Origin: Megachile rotundata
Lineage: Eukaryota; Arthropoda; Insecta; Hymenoptera; Megachilidae
DNA: 64,000 bases
NCBI RefSeq assembly: GCF_050947335.1
Contig: NC_134985.1
Coordinates: forward strand, 22,931,190 to 22,995,189
Direction: 5' to 3'
The translations under genes and the position numbers were made by a program. The notes below the pieces were generated by a model. That model was given only the letters and a program-made list of their open reading frames with translations, ran no database searches and had not been told where the DNA came from. Below are positions 26,401-39,171 of the stretch, in pieces. Within the stretch, counting starts at the first letter, position 1, and every line of letters starts with the position of its first letter.

Positions 26401-29400
26401 GTTCGATTTATCCTTACAGAAAATCACTCGTAGAAATTACCATTGAAATTTATTTAAATCGAATCTACAGGATTCTGACGAGCGTCTTCTCGATCTCTTC
26501 GCTCCGATAAAACGATTGCACGCAGCTGCTGCAAACGCGATCATCGTATCAGAATTAGATTCTATTCGCGATTATAACGAGCGTACATCGAATAAGAGAA
26601 CTATTCGGTGGCTTTCGAGCAAGTTCCGTCTCTATCGCGACACAGCTTAATTAACGATGCTCGTTAATTCACCTTTCTGCCGTTACAGATTCACGCGGAT
26701 CCACCGTAATCGAGAAAAGGCCTTATACTTTCAAACGACAAAACGAGCTTATAAACGACGCGCGTATACGCCTGCAAATATGTACACGGTAGATGCATGT
26801 ACCAGTGTACGCTTCGAAATTGATATGTTCCGTCGACAAATGTACGCACAAATACATATGTAGAACCCGGATACTATAAATTAAGCGGTAGAGCACTTTA
26901 TTCCGGAAAAAGAACCCTCGAACAATTTCTTAACTAGACAAGTCCTTCGCTCGGTTCCGGTGCTAGTTAAGACGAGTATTTATCGGATGAATACTCTAAG
27001 GACATAACGTTTGCACTGAAAGGACATGCAGGTCATACATAAGATTCGAATTTTTCATTTTTTCGCGCGATAAGAACGACATCGACCACGCTACGTTAGC
27101 AAGTATCGAGATTCGAGAAAGCAGAACTCATTAGAAGCAGTTTCAGTAAAGAGGATGAGGGTGACCACAAAATTCCAGGCTCGCGGAATGTTTAATTAAA
27201 CTCCGTCAAGAACTCGGAGAATTTCGGACGAGGCGTCACAAAGCTCGTACATCATGCGAGTGTCTCCTTTATCGTCAGAACCGTAATATCGAGAACATAC
27301 AACACAGTTCCTTCGCAAGCCTGCCACGTAATTAAATCTGATTTTTCTTAACGCTGTTTTAATTAAAGGGCTCTCCGCCTCTGTAACTCGCGGTCAATAC
27401 ATTCAGTCCGCGTATCCGTTTTTCCATAAGTACATGCGATTCGTCATAAAACCTAGACGTCCATAAATTAACCGGATCGAGGAATCGAACTTTATTATTC
27501 GCGAATTGCGTGCAGAACGCGATCCCTTGACGATGAAAATGAATTGACCTTATGCTGCATAATTAGATTACCCTGTTCCCAGTAATATCGCGCTGTTATC
27601 GAGTTTCTTACGAATTTTCAAATACATTGGTTCGTACAAAGATGTTCCGAAAATTTTCTTCGCGCAGTTAGAATAAAAACGGAAAATAAATAAACGGAAA
27701 AGACGAAGACGAACGTGGGATTTCGACTGAAACCGATGAAATTCTCTGCTTTTGTACAACGCGATGGTAACACGCCGAGGAAAGTCAACGAGTTATCGTT
27801 ACGTTTCCGTATTCGTCGAACAAGATACGGATTTCTCCGCAACAATTTATAATCGTAATTTCGCGACGATCGAAAGCTTCGTCTTCCTTCATTTCACAGA
27901 ATCTTCTACGCCACTTTCGTAGAAGAACACCGGCACAAATACGAAAGACAATCTTGTAGAAATTTATTGATATTTCGATCAACAGTTCAAATATTCTTTT
28001 AAGCTTAAGATAATTAAACTTTCTATCGGTAACGAATGTAACATTTCCAACTACAATTATTTTTTAATGCTTGTTAACCTTGTTAGACCTTCAAATACGT
28101 ATCTCGGAAACGTTTACATCAGTTTTTATACGTTTTCTTCCAGGTATACATACTAAACTCATAATCAAATATTCATGCGTATTTTAATTCGATCACGCGA
28201 AAAATAAATCGATCGATATAATTTGCTCGAATAATATATGTATACATACACATGTATGTAGATTAACATTATTATCGTGTTTATGGAATGATTTGCAAAT
28301 TCGACTTGAATGAATTTAAAAGAAAGACAAAAACGACACACGATATCCCTTCGTAATATATACATTTTTATCGTTTCACTTTTATTATTCGCGAATCAGA
28401 TTAGATTACGTTTCATGTCTACTTACTATCGATTCGATTTCACGATCGTACACGACCGATAACGGTAAAAAGAAAAGAAAAGGGAAGAAAAGGTTTCGGA
28501 AATATATCGTTTTAATTTTTCTCGCTTTCGATGAAAGTTATAGCAAGTAATAAAAACAGCGAGGTCACGAAAAAAGCAAACAATTACGACTCGTAAATTC
28601 AAACATATTCGGCCAAACGTACAACACATGCAGATACGCGACTCGTGAGTTACACGCGAGCTACACTATCGACCTCTCGAGTCATCGATGTAACCGCAAA
28701 CTCGCAAAAAAGTGCGCAAGCGTATTATCCACTGACTACGGTAGACGACAAATTCACTCCATAGAGTGCGCAGGACGTTCCGCCATGATCGAAGTAATAT
28801 TATCGGCCGCGTTTAGAACACGATAAATCCAGCTAAAATTGTTTGGCTTATGAACCACGAGCAGAGAGTCGCGCGTCATTCGTGACTGGCTCGTGATGGG
28901 AATTGTCGTTTGTTCGCGATAAAGAAGCATGTAGAGCAAAACGATCGTGCGTGTAAGCCGTTCTGGCGTAACAAAGTTAAACAGTTAGCACGTGAGTTTC
29001 GTTTTTATATGCGACAGTCTTAAATCTGAATCTTTTCTCGTTGGTTGTTAATCGTCAGTGACCGTAGGTGAAGTGTGACGTTCGTCGAGCAAGGACGTGG
29101 ACGCGGACACGATCGTTCGACGAATAATTTCAAATGTGGCACCGGTAGATTTTCGGTTTCACGATAGTGAGTACAACCTTCGCGATTCACCGTGAAATAC
29201 AATTTCGCTTCGAATGTTGCTCGATTATCGACGGTGGTAATCGAGTCGATAGAAGTATTTTTATGGATTCTATACAATTGGCTTTCAATAATCCATAAAT
29301 ATGTAACGATGTTAAATCGATTTTGAATTTTTAATTTTTGGCAAATTTTTATCTTGGAAATAAGTGCAACGCATTTCGTATTGACCTCATCAGTATATCG

Positions 29401-29615
29401 ATATGGATATTGCTAAACCCGCCGATACATCGAGTCGAATAATTTGAATTTAAAGTTGTATAGAATCATTTTATTGTAACTAATTCGCCGCAAAACTAGG
29501 ATTTAGAAACAAACACGTATATCGTATATTTATAGGAACTTTTATCAATAATACGATTTAATCCAATATCGCTGTGAAATATTTCGAAATTTTCGAATAC
29601 GAGTCGTCCGAGAAA
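23440..29615. other. Intergenic region without supported genes
   Basis: About 6 kb between the RASD-type gene and the PMP34 gene. Short frames on both strands lack family signatures and convincing splice partners. A small hairpin-forming sequence (ATGGCGG with its complement, about 24193-24213) and a run of related GTAGA-type short repeats (about 24260-24320) are the only structure I noted. Composition becomes AT-richer towards the right end. Confidence 0.5.
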
Positions 29616-31518
29616 ATGGGTGGTGGAACACATAATTCAAACGTTTTTACATACGAAACGCTGGTACACGCTATATCCGGAGCTGCCGTATGTAACGATA
29701 AATTACTGAAACTTTCTGATTACTGACGAGTTATCTTTTCATTAATATCGATGTTTTTTGTCACACAGGGTAGCGTTGTTGCCATGGCAACGTTCTTCCC
29801 TTTGGATACGGTGCGAAGTCGATTACAACGTGAGTAAACATTATAATAAATAAAAATAAGGAATCCGTTATGTATATTTATTGTTCCAATTGGTCCGAAG
29901 TATGATCGGTCGTCGCATTTAAAATAACTGATAAGAATACACTCAAATGTGTATGAATAAAAAATTAGATTAACCTTTACACCATCGCGCGATGACATTA
30001 CGTTTGAAATATCTGACGCGTCTCATGGACGCACACGCATATTGAATCTACTGTATACACATGCACATTTTTTGTCCGATTTTAGCAAATATCTTGTCAA
30101 ATAATGTAAATTAACAATTTTTCAAAGTATTTTAAAGCTCCTTTAAAGAACTTATGCACGCATACAGAATATTTGTGTTTTTTATTTGTTCCTATTATGA
30201 ATCAATAATCTTAATATTTTCTTTCCTTTTGTACAGTGGAAGAAGATCATCGATCAAAAAGTACACTCGCAACGATCCGTGAGCTTGTAGAAAAGGAAGG
30301 AATGTACGTCTTATCTTTTAATTAACTAGAATTTGGCTATATCGTAAAAGCGAAGCATATGTTTGCAAAAAACTGACTATTAATTTTGTTTATTTCTCTT
30401 TCGTTAGATGCACATTGTACAGAGGAATGGTGCCTGTTCTTCAGAGTCTTTGCGCTAGCAATTTTGTTTACTTTTATACATTCCATGGTTTGAAGATGCT
30501 CAAAGCTAGGAGAAATCAAACGGCTAGTAATGATTTACTGTTCGCCTCGATAGCAGGTGTAATTAACGTTCTTTCGACGACACCATTGTGGGTAGTAAAT
30601 ACAAGGCTGAAAATGAGAGGAGTCGAACAGGCTCATGAACGAAATAACAACGAGTATAATACATTGTTCGGTACGTCTGTACAAGGTTTCAAAGTCTGAA
30701 ATGTTAAGTCAACGCGTGATTCCACAAAAACGCGTATAAATAAACTTGGATGATCATTAAAATTCAGTTTACATAAGGAATACTTATGCCGAAAGAAGTG
30801 GTCGTATTGATCCACGTTTTATTACACTCGGTTAATGATGCATATAATATTGGCATTGACTGCATATACAATGAATCTTTGCATAAAAATAAAAGAGTTT
30901 TTGCTTCAGATGGGCTTACGCATATATGGAAATACGAAGGTCCAGGAAAGCTTTGGTCAGGAACTTTACCCAGTTTGATGTTAGTTACAAATCCTGCCAT
31001 CCAATTTATGACTTACGAAACTATTAAAAGAAAAGTTACCACGTCTTTACGTAATTCGCAACCGCCTGCGTGGATGTTCTTCGCCATAGGTGCAGCAGCT
31101 AAAGCGATAGCCACTGCGATCACGTATCCCTTACAGTTAGTTCAAACGAAATTAAGAGTACGTAAATACAGATATTTATTAAACATTTGTAAATATTTTA
31201 TGATACGATCTAATCGGTGTTTATTCTTTTCAGCATGGTCACAAATATCCAAATCTACCCCCAGATGCTGGTACTTTGGAAATTCTTTTTTACATACTGA
31301 AGTCAGTACACATGTTTGTTCTTTTCGTAGCGTTTTAAACGTAACAGAATTTCATGCGTATTCGTCTTTACAGAAAACAAGGGATAGGAGCATTGTACAA
31401 GGGAATGGAGGCCAAATTGCTACAAACTATTTTAACAGCGGCATTGATGTTTCTGACGTACGAGAAAATCTCAAGATTTGTTTTTCGTATTTTGTTACGG
31501 AGACCAGTACTAAGATAG
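29616..31518 (+). CDS. PMP34: Peroxisomal membrane carrier PMP34 (SLC25A17 family)
   Basis: A mitochondrial-carrier-family transporter; the vertebrate relative SLC25A17 exchanges CoA, FAD and NAD-type cofactors across the peroxisomal membrane. Seven exons: 29616-29687, 29769-29829, 30237-30303, 30408-30670, 30910-31157, 31234-31301, 31374-31518, giving 307 residues, the usual family length. The start MGGG at 29616 precedes TYETLVHAISGAAGS, a close match in layout to the fly protein. The three carrier signatures are visible: PLDTVRSRLQ in repeat 1, PLWVVNTRLKMR in repeat 2, and PLQLVQTKLR in repeat 3. RGMVPVLQSLCASNFVYFYT is characteristic of PMP34. The donor after exon 6 is GTCAGT, weaker than the others, but the phase is exact. 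The stop TAG is at 31516-31518. It lies 400 bases upstream of the next gene on the same strand. Confidence 0.95.
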
Positions 31519-31648
31519 AGAAACCTCTTACAGACTCAGCAGTATTATTTGACAAAGTTTTATTTATCGCGATAGAATAATACATAGATATGTCTAATTT
31601 ATATCGCGATGGAACATTGTATTTAATGTAATATACCTTGCAGATCCG

Positions 31649-31654
31649 AATAAA
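31649..31654 (+). terminator. Poly(A) signal of PMP34
   Basis: AATAAA 131 bases after the PMP34 stop codon and before the next gene's first visible exon. Confidence 0.7.
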
Positions 31655-31917
31655 TGAAAACGAAATAATTATATCGTTAAACTCAAAGAATCGAGTCCTT
31701 TTATTATTTAAACTTTACTAATTGTTTATGTGTGAGTACTCTCGAATATTCGACGAATTGGCCTTGAAATTTCTGGCACATCTTTTTTGTTTAACCGTAA
31801 AAGCGTCGAATTGCAGAACAAACCATCATGCGTCGCGTAGTTGCGTATAATTAGAAAATGTGAACAGAAGCATCGAAAATACTGGCGAATCTCAAGATAA
31901 AGAGCCTTCGGTTTCAG

Positions 31918-34568
31918 TCTCGAATCAATCTCAAATCGACCGATTCTACATCGCCTGTTCCACGGCCGCGAAGAGTGAATTCAACATGGAACGATAAACC
32001 GGTCGAACGTGTAAACTCCGTTGATCGGCATAGTTTAGCGTCAAAGAAGACCGAGCGCAAATCCATAAAAACGATCTTGAAGTTCTGGAAGAAGCTGAAG
32101 CCACGTAAAAACTCGAAAACGCAGTTAGTACCTGTCTCGAGCGAGTCACTGATTCCCATGTAGGTTTCTACATACGTTCGTTACGATAAAAATCTATTTT
32201 TCTATATGACTTGAACCAATACATATTACGTTCTCAGATGGAACGTTAGCCATGTCGAAGGAAAGATGAGCGCAAAATCTCAACGTGGTATCCACGACAC
32301 GACGCCGTCAACGACGATGACAACGACAACGACGATGACGACGACGTCGACGATGATAACAACAGCGAAACGATCCCCAACACCGAGGGTGAATCCGCAA
32401 AATCGTGCACCAAAACCGCAAATAACTTATGACTATGATGCTGCCATTAGTCAACCCGATGTACCGAATTTTCTCGATTTTAAGAAGGTTGGCCGTGGCA
32501 CGATGGTTAGTGGAGCTCCGCTTAAAAAGAGACCCATAAAAGCTCGCGTAAGATGTCGAATTATGTCAAGGAAGAATTTTCAGAAAAGATTTCAGACATT
32601 TAGGCCGAAGTCAACTGTCGAAAAGCATGCGAAAATACGATCACCTAATTGCAAGAACGCGAATCATGCGAAAAACACAATTGTCCCGTTTGACGTATCG
32701 AAAGACGAAAACGATGTCGTTGAAGAAGAGAGTGCTACCGGTAATAATACAATAAATGTTGATGATTCATCGGTTCGCCAGAAGGTGTGTTCTTCCTTAG
32801 ACTTATCGTTAAGCTTCGTTGCTATTTTACATATATTTGTACAGAGTGTTTACTCTATCGAAATGCTCTATCTCTCCATGTTGACGCTGAATAAAATTTT
32901 GTTAAAATCGTAAAAATCTTGAAAGATTCTAGTGTTAATATATAATTTAGTAGAATATTTTTTACTCAGAACCGGGAAAGAGCAGATGAAAAAATTGTTT
33001 TGTATAAGGACGCAACGAAAGAAGTAATTGAGAAGATCGGTGATAACCATTTGACAGGAAAGAAAGTAAACAGTGAGAGACAAGACGATCGCGACGGTAA
33101 TAGTATGGCAAAAGCATCGATTATTCGACTGAAATGCAGCAAAATTCCAAGAGCCAAAATCAAGACTACTCCGGCTCACACGATTCAAGAATTTCATTCG
33201 GTACTTATAACGATAATGATCGAAATTGCAATCATGGACCGAATAATAACTAACTGTTTATACGGCAGCTAGAGAAGGCAGAAAACAACAAAATAAAAAA
33301 TTCACCATGTTTGAATTGTACTTTGGTCAACCGTACGCCCAAGTTAGTTAAAGAAATTAACACAAGTATATTATTAGTGTCACATTCGATGACGCTAATC
33401 GCAGTGATTTTGTATTACACGTCACTTCCAAGCAGAATTTTGAAAACGATACCTTTTCATTTCAATTGTACTACCGTTCGCTTGAATCGTGACTTTCACC
33501 TTATAGAAAACGTGTAATACAAACGCGATCGACGTTAATCGATGTTTGCTCGTATGTATTGTTATCGTATCGTTACATGGTAATTTGAAGTATCGAAGTA
33601 GCGGAAAGGAAGATACAAAGGATAACCGATAAACTTCATGAACGAAACTGTAAACAAGATGTGGTACGCTTCGAAGAATTTCGACAGGATGCAAAGTTAG
33701 TAATTGTCTCGGACTAGTAACGCGTAAACTAAACATCAAAAGTTAATTTATTTAAACTCGCGTGATTCAGGGCAGAGGAAGAAACAGAAGAAGATCGTGA
33801 ATTTACCTCTACAGACGAATCTCCAACTATTAACAATGTCGACGATCCACGAATTATCACGATTTTACGGACTCTGAAATCAAATTGCCCTTGTAAATCG
33901 TGCAGCAATCAAGATTGCGAACCTCCTTCGAGCAGCCGACAAGGGGATGACAGTGATTTAAATAGTTCGTCTCCCGACGAAAGCAGAAAGAGAAAATGGT
34001 TAGAATAAGCTTTTATTTGAAACGGTTTGAAACGATCGAACGAGAGGAGTACGATGTTTTTTCATCTATTTAATTTTCTACGAAAATTAAACTTGCAAAT
34101 ATAGACTCGGAAGTGCAGTAGACTTCTAGGTGATCTAAGAGAACATCTAAGAGAAACGCATCGGTTAGGGCACACCATCGATTAATCTATTACGCGTCGC
34201 ATTGTCACAAACCGTGTGTTTCTCCTTCACTTAAAGAAGCCCGTGTAGCATGCGAATATATGTATATGGAATTCGACGATTATTACGTAATCACTATCGA
34301 TTTATTTTCCACTAGGACATTGAAGCATCGAAAGTACATTATTAGTTCAGAAGACGTGGACGCTTCCTCCGAGTGCAATAATACGAACGATCAAAAGAAG
34401 AACAAGTCTCGATTTAAAACGAAGAATCCTTTGATACAGCAAGCTAAAATCAGTTCGATAGTAAATGCGTCGCCCAAAATGTCTACACGACAAACGAATT
34501 TTTCATTTTTGAACACTCTATTTGATATCGTCTTTTGGCCGTATTTATTTTTGAAAACGAATCGTTGA
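31918..34568 (+). CDS. Uncharacterised basic Thr-rich protein, multi-exon
   Basis: I do not recognise this protein. Consistent exons are 31918-32159, 32238-32784, 32970-33200, 33269-about 33513, 33771-33998 and 34316-34568, about 581 residues with the 5' end missing. The first exon begins after a TTTCAG acceptor and has no in-frame ATG, so either an upstream exon exists or initiation is at the ATG at 32266. Visible features: a Lys-rich segment (KFWKKLKPRKNSK), a Thr-rich low-complexity tract encoded by an ACG/ATG repeat (about 32297-32375), a basic central part (KKRPIKARVRCR), and Cys-pair motifs CLNC and CPCKSC. The end of the fourth exon is uncertain: several in-phase donors exist, and its hydrophobic tail may be intron. 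Most of the protein looks disordered and is probably fast-evolving. The gene converges on the acyltransferase gene. Confidence 0.6.
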
Positions 34569-34757
34569 AAAAAAAAACAAACTTCTGTCGAATTCGGACA
34601 ATTCCTTTTAAGTTTATTTAACGATTTCTTTAAAACATTTCTGTTTTCAATCAACAGGATATTGATAGTTGAGGTATTTTTTAAATTTACGATTTCTAAA
34701 CGTGTTATTCTTTTATTAAAAATTATACCATATAGAGTTAGAAAATACACGCACACG

Positions 34758-34794
34758 TTTGTTTGTTTGTTTGTTTATTTATTTATTTATTGCA
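34758..34794. repeat. (TTTG)n(TTTA)n tetranucleotide repeat
   Basis: Four or five TTTG units are followed by four TTTA units, in the presumed 3' UTR of the unknown plus-strand gene. Confidence 0.85.
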
Positions 34795-34818
34795 AAGGCC
34801 ATATTTTTAATTATACAT

Positions 34819-34824
34819 AATAAA
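34819..34824 (+). terminator. Candidate poly(A) signal of the unknown gene
   Basis: AATAAA about 250 bases after the stop codon at 34566-34568, plus strand. Confidence 0.5.
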
Positions 34825-34892
34825 AAATATAAAACACGAGAATATGACTATTTACAGTTTCACGACACATGTTAAATTTTTAAATGAAAAAA

Positions 34893-34898
34893 TTTATT
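34893..34898 (-). terminator. Candidate poly(A) signal of the acyltransferase gene
   Basis: TTTATT on the plus strand (AATAAA on the minus strand), 70 bases after the stop codon of the minus-strand acyltransferase. It supports the reading that exon 4 is terminal. Confidence 0.65.
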
Positions 34899-34967
34899 AG
34901 GCAAAAGGAGAAAAGAAAAAACGATAGTTCGGTACAAAATGATTCCACGTACAATTTCCCCGCTATT

Positions 34968-37162
34968 TTACAACACGCCGACTGCTGGAAATATAAAAAT
35001 TCCTTTAAATATTAATTTCGATAGAATCAGAAATCTTGTCGAAAAGTTACCTTTCTTCATGGGTGTTGACATGCTTCTATGGAGTTTCTTCGAAAAGAAC
35101 GACAACGTTAATCTGTCATACAGATTGTCGATTTCGCTCACGGTGTTTTCCAAGATCCTCGTGAGCGCTTTTTCATTTTGTATTAGCGCCTTATCAGCGA
35201 TCAGAGACAAATGTAGATAGCCTCGATAAGTTAATAAGGAGAATCCAATTCCTGTGAAGCTCCTAAAAATCATAATGATACATGTACAAGGAAAAGGAGA
35301 AAAGCACGGAAAAAATTACCTGTTTGGAATCCAGAAGACGATATTCTTTAAAGAATGTCCCAAAAGTTTGACATCCCGAGGACCAACTAAATTGCTGAAC
35401 ACCATAGTGCTGTGACTATTAAGAATCGGCCGCAGAAGTTTCTCTGGCAATAAAGCAGAAAGATATTTCATCACGAAAAAGTTAACCGTATAATCCAAGC
35501 TATTTCTCAGCGCGTCGTTCGCGCTTTTAATATCCTCCAAGCGATCCAAAATCTGAGAATTCTCGGCTGGATTCGCCAGTTGTTTGTCATTTATTCGCGA
35601 AACGCAAAGCGACAGTACTCCGACCGAAAAATTGTTTTGCAACGGAAGATTTTCGCTCCATTCTTCGATTTTGGTCGGCAGAACAACGCTTAGTTTACTC
35701 GGGACTGGTTCGTTCACCTGCACGAATCAAATTTCAAATAAAGTTATATGTCTTATCCGTGACAATATGTACAATTATTTTTTTGATCGCTTACGCGAAG
35801 AAAGTATTTGTGTAAGCTAACTGACAAAGCTGCTAGTATCACGTCCCCGAATCTAGCGCCAGTGATGATTTTGATGTTCTGAATCTTGGTGAACAATTTC
35901 TGGTCGTTGACGTTCTTGAAATCGTCTTCCAACCAATACGAGACCAACTTTTCACCCGACAGTTGTGCCCCATGGAGTGCGCTAAATTGAACATTCGGTT
36001 AATCAATCGATGAAACGCAAACACGATCGCGAAGAACAAACCTTTTGTCCATACTGCGAAAAGCTTGTTGGAGCAAACAAGCAGGAGCATCGATAACGAT
36101 TTTGATCATTCGCAAACATCTCCTCGCTTTGTTGCGAACAACCTTGAGAAAAAAATCTTTTAACTTATCAACGTGTTTCCTCATAAATGCTTTCGTTTCT
36201 CCTTTCAAATCTTCTATCGCAATATTTTTAACACGTTTTAAGACAACGTTCATTCGCTCTCTCGCCGATTTGACGAACTGCCAAGCTACTGCAAAGTGAA
36301 TAAACGGCATAGACGCGGACACGATATCTTTCTGAAATGGGCACTGCAAACTTTTCTCTCCGTTCAGACAAGGCTTTAAAGGGCTCGCTATTGCATGTAT
36401 GTTCAGCTTTTTCGTATCATCGTTTTTCGTCTTAAAACCGGTGTTCTCTAATTGCAAATAAGTTTCTTGAATCGGTTCCTTGTCGATGATAGCTTCCCGG
36501 AAAAACTTTAGCAACGCCATGCCATCGGCCAGAGAATGATGAACCCGGAACAAGACAGGAATTCTGATCTTGCTCGTCACACGTTCTTCCATGCGTCTAA
36601 GGTAATGATAACTGGCCCTTGGACAACATTTACCGATCAGAATCTCCCAAGAAGCCGTATGATTCTCTGGTAAAGGTTGATTACAAACGTTCCACAATAC
36701 TCTCTTCAGGTGACCGTTGTAAATATTGTCGCAGGATCCATCGCAGTTCGTACGTTCGTATTCCAACCATCTGACTCGTTCTTTCAGATCGATCACGTCG
36801 CATCTTTCCCAATAATAATAACCATATTTTTTTTTCCTTCGCAAGAATAATTTCTCGAACGGTGAATTCAGTATGCGATTCTTAGCCATCTGTCGAAAGC
36901 TTTCGAGAAAATTTATGTTCGAATGACGAGCATCCTTCTCTATGATCAGTAGAATGTTGTTCACGGAAAGGGCCGCAGGTTCCTCTATGGCCCAAACACT
37001 GTCAGATCCGTCCAAGAGACCCGCAAATTGTTCCTTCAATTGAAGTCTTAAAACGACGTCTACCACGCGACGGTATAGATAGGAACATACTAGCAGCAGA
37101 CCGATAAGCGGAAAGAAAAGAACGGAATAGAAAGTGAGGAAAATTTCACACACTTTCGACAT
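34968..37162 (-). CDS. Wax-ester synthase/DGAT-type O-acyltransferase
   Basis: Membrane O-acyltransferase of the WS/DGAT (WSD) family, expected to transfer an acyl group from acyl-CoA to an alcohol or acylglycerol to make neutral lipids. Four exons on the minus strand: 37162-36042, 35981-35795, 35717-35320, 35262-34968; the phases give 666 residues. The N-terminus (residues about 8-38) is a hydrophobic segment followed by RR, a likely membrane anchor. The catalytic motif HHSLADG (HHxxxDG) is at residues 208-214. The C-terminal WSD half is recognisable from GARFGDVILAAL, then VFSNLVGPRD, then GHSLKNIVFWIPNR. The start at 37162 is the first ATG of the open frame. A possible donor (GTAACT) lies inside the last exon, but the nearby poly(A) signal favours reading through. 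The substrate cannot be inferred from sequence alone. Confidence 0.87.
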
Positions 37163-38021
37163 ATTTGGTTAATTTTACACCGATCGAATTTTAGCACGGT
37201 TCGACGAAAGGAGCTGATCGGTCGTTCGACTTTTCCCTCTTCGTTTCCTTTACAATTGCACAAACTTGTCGTACCTGCAACGAGTACACGTTACTGTTTG
37301 TTGCGAGTTAACGATTAGCGGTAGAAATTTGGGAATTCGACAATTTTCGAATTTCGAAATCATGCGTTCGCGTAGAAGATACCCCGAGAACGTAGAAATA
37401 TTCAAGGAGAGCTTTAGAGGGATTCTAACGTAACACTTTCCCTGCCGTCCTTCGTATATAGACTAAAGTAGAACCAAGTTGATCGCGTACATCGTCACAC
37501 AAAATGTTAACAATGAAAACAATGAATTTCTATAATCCTTTCCCTTATTTATTAAATCAGTGATATCGACTTACATGGCTGTGTAAAACCGATACAACGC
37601 GCCTCTTGGTTATTCCGGGTGCTGTTCAGCACCAAGTAAGACGATTTCCAGCTGAGTCGCGGTTTTTGTACCGAAGCACTTGGCCATCGATCGACGTCAA
37701 TCCAATTTAACGCGACTCTTTTATCCGGTTATTAACTTTAGTTGCATAATTACGATATCCTTAAACAGTGCATCTACGCTATATAACATGACCTCTTAGG
37801 TCGCTAAACATCGTTAAACATCCGCAATCGTATGGCTTTATGGAATTTTTCGAGTCGTTTACAGAAACGCTTTTGTAAAACTCGCGAAATCTGATGGAAC
37901 GACTCGGATGATTTTTCAGATCGCCGCGTTTCTTTCTCAAACTATCTTGCTAAGTATCGACGACATTTCACATCCCTTATTTCCAATTACGTTATTTTTC
38001 TCTTTCGAAACATCCTGCTCG
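37163..38021. other. Intergenic, upstream of the acyltransferase gene
   Basis: About 860 bases between two minus-strand genes. It should hold the promoter and leader of the acyltransferase and the 3' UTR of the coiled-coil gene. A minus-strand AATAAA occurs near 37546. No coding frame is supported. Confidence 0.5.
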
Positions 38022-39171
38022 TTATTGTCTCGTAAATAACAAAGTCTGCGCATTTTTCTTCTTTAATCTTGTAACCTGTAACATTTCGGTAAAGTCTCGT
38101 AACAAGATCTCTTGCTCGTCTTTCCGCTTCTTCAGGTTCAAAAATTTTTTGCAAATATTTTCGACTGCCTTGTTGCGCTCGACGAGTCTATCACCAAGAT
38201 TCAATAGTTTCTGTTGAAGATCATCAATCTGGAATTTGTAGATTTTTAAGAACAATCGAAAGCAGGGATATTTCAGAAATAATTTCGAGCTTCGAGGAAC
38301 AATGTATTACAAGCTAATTGTCGCGAAAAATAACTACTTTCTACATTAAAAAATGTATTAAAAAATCCTGAAATAAAGTGTTACGATATAACTGTAAACT
38401 AGTTTAGTTAGCTGTAAACTGAATGGGCAGTTAAAGGAAAGAGGTTACAACGTCGTTTCTTTTCAACGAACGTTTGTGTTAGGTTTTCTTCTGAAAAAAT
38501 CCCATAGTTCAGAAAATATTCAAGATGATAGTATTTACTAATTGAGTTTCTATAATAAAACTGTAAACGAAGCCCATTTTGTGTCTCCTAATTACCGATA
38601 AACAAATGTACCTCCTGTGTCTTTTCTTTAATCAACGAATTCGCTAGAGTTACTTCTCGTTTCAACTGTTCATTTCGCTTCAACAGCGCATCATATCTAA
38701 CAATCAACTTGATTATCAAATTTTAGTTGTAAAGGTTAATTAATTAATACGTATACAATGTAACTAGAACCATACTTTTGGTGCCAATTTTTCTGCACTT
38801 CTCTCCTTAAAGATTCTGGTAAAGCAATCCCGCTACCCAAACGTATATCCGTCACGCTCTGCCGGAATAAATCTACAAAAATTGCATTCCGATAAATTAA
38901 AAAGCCTACTTTTTCTTAATCTTCGAATACAGTGACGCGTACTTAACATATTTTTATTACGGTTATTCGCTTTTTTTAAATCATCCGTCGTTACTTTATT
39001 TTTAGTTTTCAATTTCGAGTAGCAAAGCCATTGTTCGGCTTCTAAACTTCGTGAAACCATTAAACTCTCCTCTAAGAATCTTACCGTATCACGAATATCG
39101 TTTATTTTCATAGTGTATTCTTTCGTTGAAATCGTACGCGTGCAAGAATTTTCCGCGCACGTTCGATTCAT
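38022..39171 (-). CDS. Coiled-coil protein, unidentified
   Basis: I do not recognise the family. Four minus-strand exons join in phase: 39171-38943, 38872-38776, 38696-38612, 38228-38022, giving 205 residues that end in LLFTRQ and TAA. The start is the ATG at 39171 (MNRTC); a second in-frame ATG at 39108 (MKIND) is an equally good candidate. The middle holds a conserved-looking segment, SVTDIRLGSGIALPESLRRE, followed by WHQKYDALLKRNEQLKRE. The rest is heptad-like and charged (IDDLQQKLLNLGDRLVERNK), typical of a rod-forming coiled coil. No signal peptide or membrane segment is visible. Cytoskeletal, centrosomal or axonemal roles are common for such proteins, but nothing here proves one. Confidence 0.7.

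Noticed and set aside
34391..34756. 121-codon minus-strand frame
   Set aside because: It is antisense to the last exon of the plus-strand gene and its 3' UTR. No motif and no matching splice sites.
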